Origin: Jackrogersella multiformis
Lineage: Eukaryota > Ascomycota > Sordariomycetes > Xylariales > Hypoxylaceae
Assembly: GCA_902806575.1 (NCBI GenBank)
Contig: CADCXD010000018.1
Span: 372,001-436,000, forward strand
Direction of reading: 5' to 3'
DNA length: 64,000 nt
Position numbers and translations under genes: made by a program. Below, piece after piece: positions 35,378 through 46,859 of the stretch; position 1 is the stretch's first letter, and every line of letters begins with the position of its first letter. The notes below the pieces were generated by a model. That model made no database searches. It saw nothing but the letters and a program-made list of their open reading frames with translations, and was not told the origin of the DNA.

Positions 35378-36840
35378 CTACAACTTGGAAATGATAGCCG
35401 CCGCGTACTCGTGGGTCTTCGCCTTTCCGCCCAGGTCGCCTGTCAGCGACTTTCCTTCGGCTAGGGTATCGAACGTAGCCTTCTCGATCCTGTCGGCGTA
35501 GCTGGTCAGGTCCATGTGCCTCAGCATCATCATGGAGCTGAGAAGCAGGGCTGTGGGGTTGGCCAGAGCCTTGCCGGCGATGTCCGGCGCGGATCCATGC
35601 ACGGCCTCGAAGATGGAGCATTCGTCACCGATGTTGCCCGAGGGCGTGAGCCCCAGACCACCGATCAGACCAGCGCACATGTCGGAAAGAATGTCACCGT
35701 ACAGGTTGGGCATGACGAGGACCTTGTCGTTGTACGGCAGAGGGTCGGTGACCATCTTGAGGCAAGTGTTGTCTAGCAGTTCGGCATCGAATTCGATTTT
35801 GGGGAAGTCCTTGGCGACCTCTCGGGCGGTCTTGAGGAAGAGGCCGTCGGACATCTTCATGATGGTGGCCTTGTGAACAACGCGGACCTTCTTGCGGCCA
35901 ATTTGCTCGGCGTGTTGGAAAGCGAACCGTAGAACGCGCTCACTAGCTTCACGGGTAATGAGCTTGATGCTCTGAACGACTCCATCAACCACAACGTGCT
36001 CAATACCAGAGTATTCACCCTCCGTATTCTCTCGGATTAGGACAGTGTCGACATTGTCGTATGGTGTCTTGTAGCCGGCAATAGATCGGCAGGGTCGCAG
36101 GTTCGCGAAGAGGTTGAAGGTTCGTCGGAGAGTTAGGTTGAGCGAGACGTGTCCCTTGCCGATGGGGGTCTTGTAAAGCTAGTTAGTAGCAGTAGCGCGC
36201 ATAGATGGCCCATCGTAGACTTACAGCAAGAGGACCCTTGAGGGCAACCTTGTTCCTTTGGATGCTCTCGATGGTTTCGGAAGGAATGGTGGTTTTCCCG
36301 TCTACCAATTTGGGCGTAACATCAACGGGTTCCCAGCTGATAGGCGCCTACAAAGTTTTAGTACCTACCTAGTTGAGAGTCTGGAGGAGAGCGCTGGAGT
36401 CGTTGACGAACCTTGGCAGCCTCGAAGATGTCCTTCACAGCTTGCGAAATCTCAGGTCCAATACCGTCACCTTCAATAATGCTGACGGGGAAGCGACCCT
36501 ATATTCCATCTCATTAGCGACTGTCCCTCTCCAAACAAGTAGATAGCGTCGACTAGCTGGTGCCAAGATTGAGTGATTTTCCTTGGTCGAATTTCACATA
36601 GTAGAAGTCGCATAAAGTAATAGTAACACATACGTTAGTTCCCTTTTTACCGGTGAACTTAGCGACCTTGTCTGAATAGTATCGTTGGTTCTGTTATTAA
36701 GCAATTGGTTAGCGACCGTGCCATCTAGGCTAAGACTCTCACTCGACGCCCACCTGGAAGGATAGAGTTGCGGCAGCTCGAGGAGCCGCGGTTAAGCATT
36801 GGCGCCGCAAAGGTGCGGCGACCGCTCGGATAGTCAGCAT
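35378..36840 (-). CDS. IDH2: NAD-dependent isocitrate dehydrogenase subunit 2, mitochondrial
   Basis: Catalytic-type subunit of the mitochondrial NAD-isocitrate dehydrogenase (isocitrate to 2-oxoglutarate, citric acid cycle). Exons on the minus strand: 36840-36754, 36690-36634, 36498-36412, 36347-36225, 36169-35378; all phase 0, giving 381 aa, the usual length. Exon 1 is an Arg/Ala-rich mitochondrial presequence (MLTIRAVAAPLRRQCLTAAP). Later motifs: VSIIEGDGIGPEISQAVKDI at the N-terminal dinucleotide-fold entry, GPLATPIGKGHVSLNLTLRR for substrate contacts, NLRPCRS, RENTEGEYSGIEH, VMPNLYGDILSDMCAGLIGG with metal-binding aspartates, IFEAVHGSAPDIAGK and TALLLSSMMMLRHM. The full RENTEGEYSG segment and intact metal site point to IDH2 rather than the regulatory IDH1. 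It is divergent from SEC5 across a 707-bp shared promoter. Confidence 0.95.
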
Positions 36841-37547
36841 GGTATACGATTGATAGAGGAGCGATATGTATTCTGTATTGGCTCCTTTGGAAGTAAAAAA
36901 GTTGAGGTAGGGAAAAGAGGTCGTCGTGAGATTTAGTTGATTATTTTGCGAGAACCTTGGAAGCACTTTTGCGGCTCGGGTGGTATCGGACGGACGGCTG
37001 TTGCTTCTGAAAGTTCAGAAGATCTGATAACAAAAATGTGGACCTGGGTAGGAGATTGAGCCGAAATCCTTTTTTTATTAACCAGAGATTTGCCGATATA
37101 CCTAGCTCAGGTACATGCGTCAGGTCCTATCGATATGGATGCACGAGCCATGTCTGCATTGTGTCATCATCTAATACTAGTACTAAGGTACCTACAGATT
37201 AGCATGCAGGGATCTACCCTTATTATGTTTTAGCTTCAATTGCACGGGCATGATTACCTAAATCATTAGGTACCTAGCTGATGTACATTTTTAGTTACTT
37301 CCCTCAGTTCCAAGTTGCGACAACAATTCTATTTATCCCACTACAAACTGCCCCTGTACATAACCACCAACGATTAAATATGCTCTGAGAGCGTATACGA
37401 AGCGATGAACAGAAACGATCGGCAACACTAGGCACACACATAAATCGACGGATGGTAGAACTCTAGAAACCGAGCGCAGGGCCATACACTACCACTACCG
37501 CCAGAAGGCATCGACTGTAGCAGGAGTAGTACGGAATAGGAAGAGTT
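36841..37547. other. Divergent promoter IDH2 / SEC5
   Basis: 707 bp between two divergent start codons. AT-rich, with TAGGTA motif copies near 37188 and 37268. No gene; it should contain both promoters and 5' UTRs. No regulatory site can be named with confidence. Confidence 0.6.
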
Positions 37548-40500
37548 ATGGCCGACTTCGATAGAAATGTCCTGGAGTTCTACCAGCTGTCTACACCGTT
37601 TCCTACCGAATGGCCGGAAGAAAAGGATAAAAGTGACAACTCAGACAGTGAAATAGAGCAGACGAAGCAGAAAATCAACCGCAGAAAGTCCCGATACCAG
37701 GCACTAGAACGAGCCGTCAGTAATAGAGCTAGTATCGTACAGGGATCCGAGAAGTCGGCCAATGGAGTGAGCAACTTGGTCCAGAGAGACGAGCCCGATC
37801 CGTTGGGTACTTCGGAAAGCGTCGTGAGGACACTCAGGCAGTTGGGAGTACCGGTTCAAGATGATGTCCGTCTGCGTATGTTTATTGGCATTATATCGCT
37901 TACCATATATCTATTCAAGCTTACTTACCAATACCTTCATAGGGAACCGCTTCCTTTTATCCTCTACGAGCTTCTCTCCTGCTCTATTCCTGTCTCAGAT
38001 GCATGCAACGGCCGATACGCAGTCCCTACTAAACGGTCTCGATGTCCTATCTAAATCTATAGACCAGAAATCCGCATCCTTGAAGGTCCTAGTCGAATCT
38101 AATTTTGAGAGGTTCGTACGAGCAAAGGCTACGATCGACAATGTCTACAAAGAAATGAAGTATAGGGGGGTTGAACCTCCGTCGCCAGGTCACGCTCGTG
38201 GACATTCACGACATGCTAGTAAGAACAGTTTTAGTAGACACAGTATTAGCGCCACGGCTCTTGGAACGAACCCGTTGGGATCTCCTCTTGCGATCGACAC
38301 CAGGAAGAAGAATGCGCTCATAAAAGAAAGCGACTATGGTGTTATGGGAATCAAGACGCCTTTGCTGGACGTTGCAGCAAAGGCCGAAGATGTTTGGGGT
38401 CCCGCGCTTGGTGGTCGAGAGAAAGAGGAGAACCTCAAGACCGTCTCGAGTTCGCTAGATCGGTATAAGGAGTACATTGAAGCAAGCTCGAATATTGCCG
38501 ACAGTATTAAGAGAAAAGACTACGAGACCTTGGTGGAGGAGTACGTCCGCGCTCGAAGGTTCGCGGACGAAGCGCGTAAACTCGTCGACGATCTGGGTTC
38601 GACTCCGCCGAGCGAGACGCAAACATACCAGATTCTTCTCGCAGCCCGAATGTGGTACGACGTGAATGAGCAAATCCAGATGTTCAAACGCGATGTATGG
38701 AGAAAACTTACGTCGCTGCATACCGTAAATAGGACAGAAACCTTGGCTGGACAGCCACAAGACCAACATATGGAGTTAATCGGCCTATTGTTAGAGCTTG
38801 GTGTTGACGACAGCCCGATCTGGTTATGGCTTTTGAGTAGGTATGACTATCTCAAAGGTAAGATCTCTTCGGCAGGCGAACGGGCGAAAGTCGAGATCGA
38901 AGTACTCCGACGTCGTTTGGCAAATGGTGAAAAACCTGTGCCGCAGATGATGGCATCGCATTTGAAAACCCTCGGCCGACAATCAGTCGATGGTAAGGCC
39001 AATGGGTTAGATTCTCCCGATGTTATTGAACTATGGGAGAAGATGCTGGCTTTCTTATCGACTCTCTTGTCTGCTCAAGGTATCCTAGGAGAAGTCGTAG
39101 AATTCTGGCAAACTGTCGATGGATTTATCGACGGAAAAGCGCAAAAGTCGTTACCCACTGGTTACAACGGCGAATCCCGCGTTCACCATAAACTTTCGGA
39201 ACAGGGGACTGTTGACCTACAGAAAGGTACCGTTGAGTTGGTTGACATGATTCGCGCACACGTGTTCGAGTTCTTCGCAGGTGCTCCTCCTGAGGATATC
39301 TCGCTTCTCTTCTCCCCCTTGCCGCCCTCTCCCGGAACCCCCATGTCAGGGCTGACACCTACAAACATGAGAGACCCTCGTTTCAATTTCGATGCGAATA
39401 ATCTACCTCCGCCATCTCCGAGAAGAGGCGAGTCCTGGGAGAAGTTCGCATTCTGGCCGCCAACTTCAAATTCGGTCAGCGGCGTTCACTATCTGTCTAA
39501 AATGCTCAGCCTGGTCGGCTCTGGTGCGTCGGAGATGGCGAGCGTGGCTCCTGTTAAGCAAGGCGATGCGAAACAGCTGGAGATGCTAAAGACCCTAGTT
39601 GGTGCTGCGCGCGAGAGGTCCGTCACGGCGTTGTGTGCCGCTTGGAACAAAGATGCCGAAAACATTAAGTATGTCGAGGATTGGAAGCGCTCCAAGGAGG
39701 TTGGGGACGTCACGCGCATGCCGGCGAGCTTCGCGTCCTTCGAGGGCGCACTGCTCTCCGGGATGCAGAAGATCCTCTACATCCCGGAAGCTATGGCTAA
39801 GCCAGGCTCCGGGGATATCGTCCTTCCGCCACCGGCAAAGCTTTTACAGATGGTGAGAAGTCAGTATGTTACAACGCTCTATAAAGCGCTTAGCGGAATG
39901 GTCGAAAATGCGGAGCGCGCGGTTAAGAAGACGGACGACGAATGGACCACCGATGTAGACCTGACTGCAGGGCCCGGGAACGATAGAATGTCCTTGAGTC
40001 TCAGCTCGGGTGCTGTTGACCCTGGTGACCGAGTGAGTCCTCTCCAACCTTTAGTAGAGTTACTACTAACATTCAAATGTAGAACGTCCGTATGCTGCTG
40101 ACGCTAGGCAACCTTCACGCATTGCGCACTAAAGTCGTGCCGAATCTCAATGGCCAGTTCGAGAATGCCTTCTCCGTAAAACTTACCGACGAATCCAAGA
40201 CCATCAAGGACGTGCTCGGCCAGATCGACGCCCGTCTATTCCAGACCTTTACCCGGCCCTCGCTAGACGCCCTGCGCAAGGTAATCCGCGCCGGGGTCGC
40301 CGATCCCAAATGGGCTCCTCCCAAGCCCACGGAAGTCAAGCCGTACGTCTACGAATCCCTGCTCACGCTCGTGCTGGTGCACACGCAGGTGTCCACGACG
40401 GCGCCCAGCATGACGCACCAGGTGATCTCGTACCTCTTGGAGCAGATCAGCCGCGAGCTCCTGGAGTGCCTCAAGGCGCGGCCCAAGTTCGACCTCGGGG

Positions 40501-40820
40501 CGCTCATGCAGGCGACGCTGGACGTGGAGTTCTTCGCGCAGACGCTGAGCCAGTACACGACGGAGCGCGCGTCGGGCATACAGGGCGAGGTGTACTCCAT
40601 GCTGGACGCCAAGACGGACAACCAGGCGCGCGCGCGCCTCCAGGACGAGCTGCCCGGCATGCGCGAGGTCCTCAAGAAGCTTAGGGAGCAGTCCAGGAGC
40701 GAGTTCGCCTGCTTCAAGAGGCCGCGACGCACCCCGGCCGGCTCCGGCTCCACCACGTCCGCCGGGTCCGTGTCCGGGCCCGCGCTCCCCGCCACCCTCG
40801 AGCGCACGGCCACGGGCTAG
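37548..40820 (+). CDS. SEC5: Exocyst complex component Sec5
   Basis: Subunit of the exocyst, the octameric complex that tethers secretory vesicles to the plasma membrane at growth sites such as the hyphal tip. Exons: 37548-37875, 37943-40032, 40083-40820; phases close, giving 1051 aa. The N-terminus MADFDRNVLEFYQLSTPFPT is typical of fungal Sec5. The core follows the first intron: NRFLLSSTSFSPALFLSQMH, then SASLKVLVESNFERFVRAKA and TIDNVYKEMK, the conserved start of the Sec5 helical rod. Long helical bundles run through to FTRPSLDALRKVIRAGV and KLREQSRSEFACFKRPRR. A Ser/Pro/Gly tail ends the protein. The last ~480 bp are strongly GC-rich, and the frame stays open for 56 codons beyond the TAG. 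It is divergent from IDH2. Confidence 0.93.
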
Positions 40821-42443
40821 GCGCTCGTCCGGCGCGTCAGGGGCGAGCGCAGGGTCGCTGCTGTCTTGTCTACCGACCGCTTCGCCGCGTCTAGGCCCCC
40901 CATCCAGCTCCCCGTCCTGGCCGACATCGAGGCTTACGTCTTGGAGTTCAGGCTGAGGGCGAGGGCGTGGAGACTGGGGGAGGGGATGTAGGGCGGGGGG
41001 TTTGGTGGTGGGAGTAGGAGTAGTGGTGTGAGGGGAGAGGAGGAGAGAGAAGAGGACAAGAGAAGAGAATGTGCGAGGAATGAGGGAAGCAAAGACTAGG
41101 ACATCGATGTTGTTGTTATTGTTGTAGTGCTGTAGGTAAGTAGCCTCAAAGCTAAGAAGGTGCCTCTAATGGATTACAAATAATCGCTATAAGTGCTATC
41201 TATATATGTTTGTTATAAGGTATGTGTGTATATGAAAATCTCCACCGGTTGAATATTTTGAATTCTCTAGATAGCAGCTCTACCTACATCTTTACCGCCC
41301 CCCCCCCTTTTTACCTAAGTAGATATTGTGAAACCCATCTACCTACCTAGGTAGGTATACAAGCTTGACCATAGCCTCCCCAGCCGCCAGGTTAGTAGGT
41401 AACCTATCTGACCTTTCTTTACCTACCTCCTAACCGAGTCGTCCTATCTGATGGTGGCAAGTAAAGCCGTGACAAAGAAGGCAGTGGCTACAATTACTAC
41501 CACCACATAGTGTACCTAATATATTAAAAGCTGCTGCTTACCTGTAGACTATGTTGATACGTGTCTAGAGGAGTCCGCAGTCCGTCTTATTATATCGCGA
41601 AGTTACGTCGGTTCGTTATTACAACAATACCTACCTACCTAGTTTTACGCAAAACCGTATTCAATCAAACATTGTGAGTTATAATCGCAGCCGCTCGCAC
41701 TTTCACTCACTTATAACCAGTCACAATCACAATGAGCCATAGTATAGTGTGCAAAGTATTACAAGTCCAATTCATCAATTATGTATCTCACCACATGCTC
41801 ATCAGACAAGTTGCCTCTCTGCCTGCTGCTAGTCAGACAAACCCGCAGCGCAAATGCGACGCAGAGCAAAACAAGCCGCCAACGCCGTTCTGTCGCGTGT
41901 CATCGTGCGGGGGGTATCCTCGATCTAAAGACCAAACAAAGCAGAGGAGAAACTTTTTTGTTCTTCTTCTTGAAGCCCCTATATATGCGCAACGCCGAAG
42001 TTTGGGGAAGGTTATACACGGTCCTTCGTTGGTAAATCATTGGATTTCGTCGTGAGACGTCCTGCCTTCCGCCTGGGAAATTGCAATTGTTCTTATCTAC
42101 CCGATTCTTCTTATATCGGAGATGCTGGAAATCTGGTGTGTGATGGTTGAGTTGGAGGTGTTTGTTTGTCGTATTATTGTACAGCCATACATCATCGCGT
42201 ATGAATCTAAGGTCATATTCGCAGTCGTGTTGTAGTCGTAGTTGTAGTCGTAGTCGTGGTCATGAATCGTGCTCTCTTTCCGGAAACCTCTATATCTATG
42301 CAGGTGTGTGCTTGTGAAAGTCTACCAAATCTTCGCGGAAAAACCAGAAAGGGGAAGGTTTATACAATCATCCTAAAGGATGCTAGTTGTCCAATATAAG
42401 CTTGTGACAAGCAGAAGTAATATCAGATCGAAAGAAGATGCTC
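40821..42443. other. Intergenic region between convergent SEC5 and zinc-motif regulator gene
   Basis: Starts with a GC-rich, coding-like 170 bp in frame with SEC5 (see findings), then a purine-rich stretch near 41030-41100 and AT-rich DNA with TAGGTA motifs (41278-41358, 41622-41641). A C-run of nine lies near 41299. The open frame at 41732-42055 is not supported by any recognised content. Confidence 0.5.
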
Positions 42444-44762
42444 CTAATTGAGCAGAAGGGACGAACAGAACAGAAACTCAAGCGATCGTGAATCGTCCGG
42501 CTGGAAGTTTTTCTGTTGGCGTCGCGAATGGAGGTAATCTGGAGTCACACCAAGACTCTGGAAATATTTTTGAATGACAGGAAGATCATCTTCGGCGGCT
42601 GTGATCGGGGTGTTAGGTTCTGTAATGATAGTCTTCGGTAGGATGTGCCGAATGACAAGCAGCATTCGCAAGAGATCAGTGAGTTCCTGTCCTTGCTGCG
42701 TGAAGTTGCTAGGGGGCTTCTCCAATGGCCACTTCGGTCGTAGGTTCTCTTCGTCCCATACCTTAAATGCCCATGTGGTCTTCTCCATACAGTTGAGGAA
42801 AAGCATGACAGTCAAGAACATCGGGAACCCAAGCTTCATCTTGCCGTCTTGCAGGTAGCGCTGTATACCACTCAATAAGCTCTTGCTAGCGGTGGACGCC
42901 TTACGCTCTGCTGCAGCAGTGAGCTGGAGACAGATGTTGGTATAAGCCTCGCTGTCAAACCCGTCATTGATCCAATAATCTTTGACGTCGTCCTTGGGCG
43001 ACTTGGCTAGCATGGTCCAGTGGCGTTCTAGATCCATCATCTCGACAATTCCCCACAGCTCTAGAGATCTCTTGAGCATTTCATCGTTGGTGTCGTTCGC
43101 AACCGCAACGGCCGTATCCAAGGTGACCCGAACATAGTGAGAAGACTCACGTCTAATTAGCTCAGGAAGAGCATCACGCATGTATGCTTCTACCTTTCCG
43201 GGGATGTCCTCGGAGTTGTTATCAAGTAAGAGTACTCGAGTAGGGCTACTGTTGGTGGGAGGACTATCACCCTCTTCCCTGGGAATTCCCTGCAGAACCT
43301 GGAAGACAGCCTTGTGGCTTGTGTCCGGAAAGTGGGAAACTTCAACTACCACACCGCTGTTCTCGAGGCGATGGGTGGTCTTATAACCATTGATTCGCTT
43401 CTGAGACATTACCGCCTGAACGCCAGCTGAGTAAAGGTCAATATGTTCGGAGAGCGTGGTTCGGACACATCCGGTACGCCAGACTCGAGGAGCCAAGACC
43501 CTTTTGCAGGCGATACACGGGGTACCATTCGAGCATGTCTTTCGCAAGATGCGACATCGAATGCAAGCACCAATGCGACGAACTTCCTGGACTTCCCTTC
43601 GTCGACCCGGGTCGAATCGTGCCCTGTTGTGGCGATGACGAGCCCCATTGTGACTATTCATACGATGTCCACCCCTACTCAATGTTGCAGCTAATTCCTC
43701 GCCGTGGTCGTTAACGGTTGCTGGCGCGTGGATATCCTCTGAGATGTACGTCATTCCATCCCAGGGCGTGGTCGACGTAGATGTAGATGTATATGCTTGC
43801 GCTCGCCGTCTCTCTGGAGGAAGATTATAATCAACCAACACGCCGGTGGATTGGGCCTGGTGAGCTGGTTCATGAATTACATCGTCCATAGTAAGCTGGG
43901 GGTCTACGAGCGAAGTGTTCAAGCGCGTAGTTGCAGCTGCTGCAATTGATAATGCTTCCTGGGCGTTTTTTGTGATTAGCAATGCTCGTCGGATCCTCTC
44001 TTCGGCGCTAAGTCTCGGCAAGGTATTCGAGGGCTGCTGGGGCAATTCTAGGTCTAGATAGAGGTTCTATTAGCATATCCATCCATATCAAATATTTTAA
44101 ATTGTAATGGGTTTCACTTTCGGGGATATACCTTTAGTATTGTGATGCTGGTGATTATCGAACACTGCTGGTGGATGCTCCAAGGTGAACTGCTCATGGA
44201 GCTCAAAGGGGTTTGAGCTGGCGGTTGCGGTGGGAGCCGGGGTGGAAATAGAAGTCGTGGGAATAGTGGTAGGTAAGGTAATTTGGATGGGTTCCGTCGC
44301 AGGGTCTAATGTAGTCGGGAAGTGGTCGTCGTGCTTCTCATTGGCCTCTATCTGACGCGAAACCTCGGCGAGTGTCTCTAGGGGAGTCCATATCTGGCTC
44401 TGGCTCTGGCTCTGGTTCTGGTTCTGGTCATGGTCATGGTCATGGTCATGGTTCTGAGGGTGCTCAAGCGAAGGCGTGGGAGGACTAGGGCCGTGATGGG
44501 AATCTGAATTTAGCATGCCGTCGTACTGGGCGCGATTAGGAGAGCTGTTAAGGCCGTGTAGAGTAAGACAGGCATTGACTCTGTCGGCTTTAGAAATGGC
44601 AGGGCACTTCTTGGTCAGATGGGCGGTAAGACTATCGCTGCGACCTTTGGGGAAGTCCTCGCCGCAGGCCTTGCAACGATGATGATATCTGTTGCTATTA
44701 TCATTTAGCTTGGCACCACGCTCGAAGAACTCGAGGATTAAGGGATTGGGTCGTCGACCCAT
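42444..44762 (-). CDS. Putative fungal transcriptional regulator with BED-like and Zn2Cys6-like motifs
   Basis: Exons on the minus strand: 44762-44132 and 44053-42444, giving 746 aa with the first of two possible acceptors. Near the N-terminus, CKACGEDFPKGRSDSLTAHL followed by TKKCP forms a C2HC arrangement like a BED-type or related DNA-binding zinc finger. A low-complexity stretch (DH, QN and QS dipeptides) follows. Near residue 400, ACIRCRILRKTCSNGTPCIA plus the following CK gives C-x2-C-x6-C-x5-C-x2-C, with a sixth Cys 12 residues later (WRTGC); this is like a Zn2Cys6 cluster but with an unusually long last loop. The C-terminal half is helical (SRRESSHYVRV-type segment, then TWAFKVWDEENLRPKWPLEK). 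Nuclear regulator is an inference from the zinc motifs; targets are unknown. Confidence 0.72.
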
Positions 44763-46859
44763 GTTGTCGAATTCTCGATAGTTGGTGATGGTCGAGTCGG
44801 CGATGTCGTCACTAATTTGCGGGAGTGGATGATAAAGCTGGCAGAATTATGAATGCGGTGAGTGAGAAAAAGAAACTCTGGGATTGAGCCTGTGCACGGA
44901 CCATTAACGGTTGGAAATCTCAGCCCTGGCGGGGGGGTTTATTTGGAGGGGTCTTGAAGGTACACCCCGCTATTGTTAATTGAACCTTAAAATCTCACGA
45001 CTATTACTATGTACCTAGCAGCCTAGTACTGGAGAGGAGGTATTTTTAGATCACACCAGCATATCGGGTAGCAACTTCACTAAAGCCCTGGAGGTCCTCT
45101 TGCATTATTAATTGTCTACTAGGGCTACCTAGGTAGGTACCTAGGTAGGTGCCTGCCTACAGGGCTTCTTAGAAACATCACCAGACCTAAGCTTCTTTAT
45201 GATACCTATGATTGCCCAGGTGCTTAACCTTGGAACACCCGACATGCAAGCTCAAATCATCTGCTTCCTTCCAAATCTCGAAAGAAACTACACTAGATAC
45301 TTAGGTACCTACCTAGGTAGATAGGGATGTAAGATCATAAGACAAACTAACAGAAAACCTATAAATTCAATTCCCGTCCACTCTAGTTTCTTACTTACCT
45401 AGATACCTCCTAGGGTATTCAAGTCTGTTACTATTATTCATCATGACAATTGAGTTGAGAGATACAGAATATAAAAATACTATTTTTATATTGATGAATA
45501 GCATCACAGTGTCTAACATTCACTACCTACCTGAAAAAAACGATAGCTTCCTTTACCTGCAACTTGTGTTGCTGCCAGGTTCGCATTCGGGAATTCGCCT
45601 CATGCAAGATCTAAGCACCTGGACGATGTCATGGCTGTGATTAGTAGGTTGTTCTTATGACTTTAGGTGACTACCTAGGTACCTAGGTACACAATAGAGC
45701 TCCTACTCAGCACCGAATACCACATCTTGACTGTTACCTACCTCCCAGAAAGGCGTCAAAATATCTGGAGCCCGTGCGAGTTCGTACTGTAAAACGCTGT
45801 CCATTTTAGGTAGGGTTTTTACAGTGTTTGTATGAATTCGCACGGGCTCCAGATATTTTGACGCCTTTTGTACAGATCCGTACCTCGAGACCTTCTACTC
45901 TTAGACCTTACACTAGGGATCCTCCGCACGGCTAGGGCTGCAATGCGACAAGTTCGGATGACAAGGTTCAACGGGAGCTCGGAAACTGGCATCAAATCGA
46001 TCAAATTGTGAGAGTTAAGATGGAGAAAGACCAATTCCAATTCGACTTTATACGTGCCTCCAAAGAGCAATGAATACCTAGCAGCCTCGGTAGCATATTA
46101 GGTACAATTCCTGAAGCCGTCCTGTTCTATATTCAGCACATCGGTCATGACATTCTCAGAGAATCGCCTAATGATGGAATACCCCGTTTTGGTATTCGGA
46201 CTACCACTATCATACTATGAGATGAGTTTACATATCAGATACCTGTTGCTGTACACGAAATATGCAGTAGCAGCCTCAGATCTAGCTGCCAAGCTTTTAT
46301 CAGGGCTCCTCCAGAGTTATGATCGTCCACTGCGCCTCCCAGCTCCACCCCTGGGCGGCCCTTTCATAACAGATGCAAGGTTCCAGCAAATTTGGTCAAG
46401 CAGGTCAAGGTTACTTTGTACAGCTGCAGCTGCTGCTGCCTCTCGCACTCAGCAGAATGCGTGAACCCGGTCCACTGCTATGTATTTACCTACTACCTAG
46501 TAGGATTTCAGGCACCGTGGCTTGGTTACTCCTATGGATAGGTCCAAAATTAGGTACCTAGGTAGGTTCGAGTGATCATATCATGGTACAAGCAATAATC
46601 TATGTCGTCAGGAGCAGGAGCCGATACAAGACGTTTATTAGGTAGCCACTCGCTATCCATCTCATCGGTTCTCTACGTCGATGATAGTAGACGTTCTCTT
46701 TAGTTTTCCTCAAGTCGCTCATTAAGATATCTATATATCTACGTAAGGAGTATCTTAGCTCCTTGGCTTTTTCGATGTTTGGAAATTAATTGTTGTTGTT
46801 CTTGTTGTTTTTGGTACATCCAATTTGATCAACTTCGTTTTCGAAGTCTCTTCGTCACG
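44763..46859. other. Divergent intergenic region with hairpin element
   Basis: 2.1 kb between the regulator gene and the GH92 gene. A compact cluster of CCTAGGTA motifs sits at 45127-45150, with further copies near 45303-45324 and 45672-45690. A strong inverted repeat lies at 45749-45868. Short open frames at 45443 and 46147 have no recognisable content. Confidence 0.55.
45749..45868. repeat. Foldback element: 30-bp perfect inverted repeat
   Basis: The arm 45749-45778 is the exact reverse complement of 45839-45868 (30 of 30 bases by hand alignment). Inside it, ACTGTAAAA at 45786-45794 pairs with TTTTACAGT at 45817-45825 after a small bulge, so the whole 120-bp unit can fold into a long two-part hairpin with a loop of about 22 nt. 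The arms contain GGAGCCCGTGCG, richer in GC than the flanks. It could be a miniature foldback transposon remnant or a transcribed hairpin RNA. No target-site duplication is evident, and no coding frame is affected. Confidence 0.85.

Noticed and set aside
41732..42055. 107-codon plus-strand frame downstream of SEC5
   Set aside because: Starts with ATG but composition is irregular, no domain or signal is seen, and an overlapping frame is equally open.
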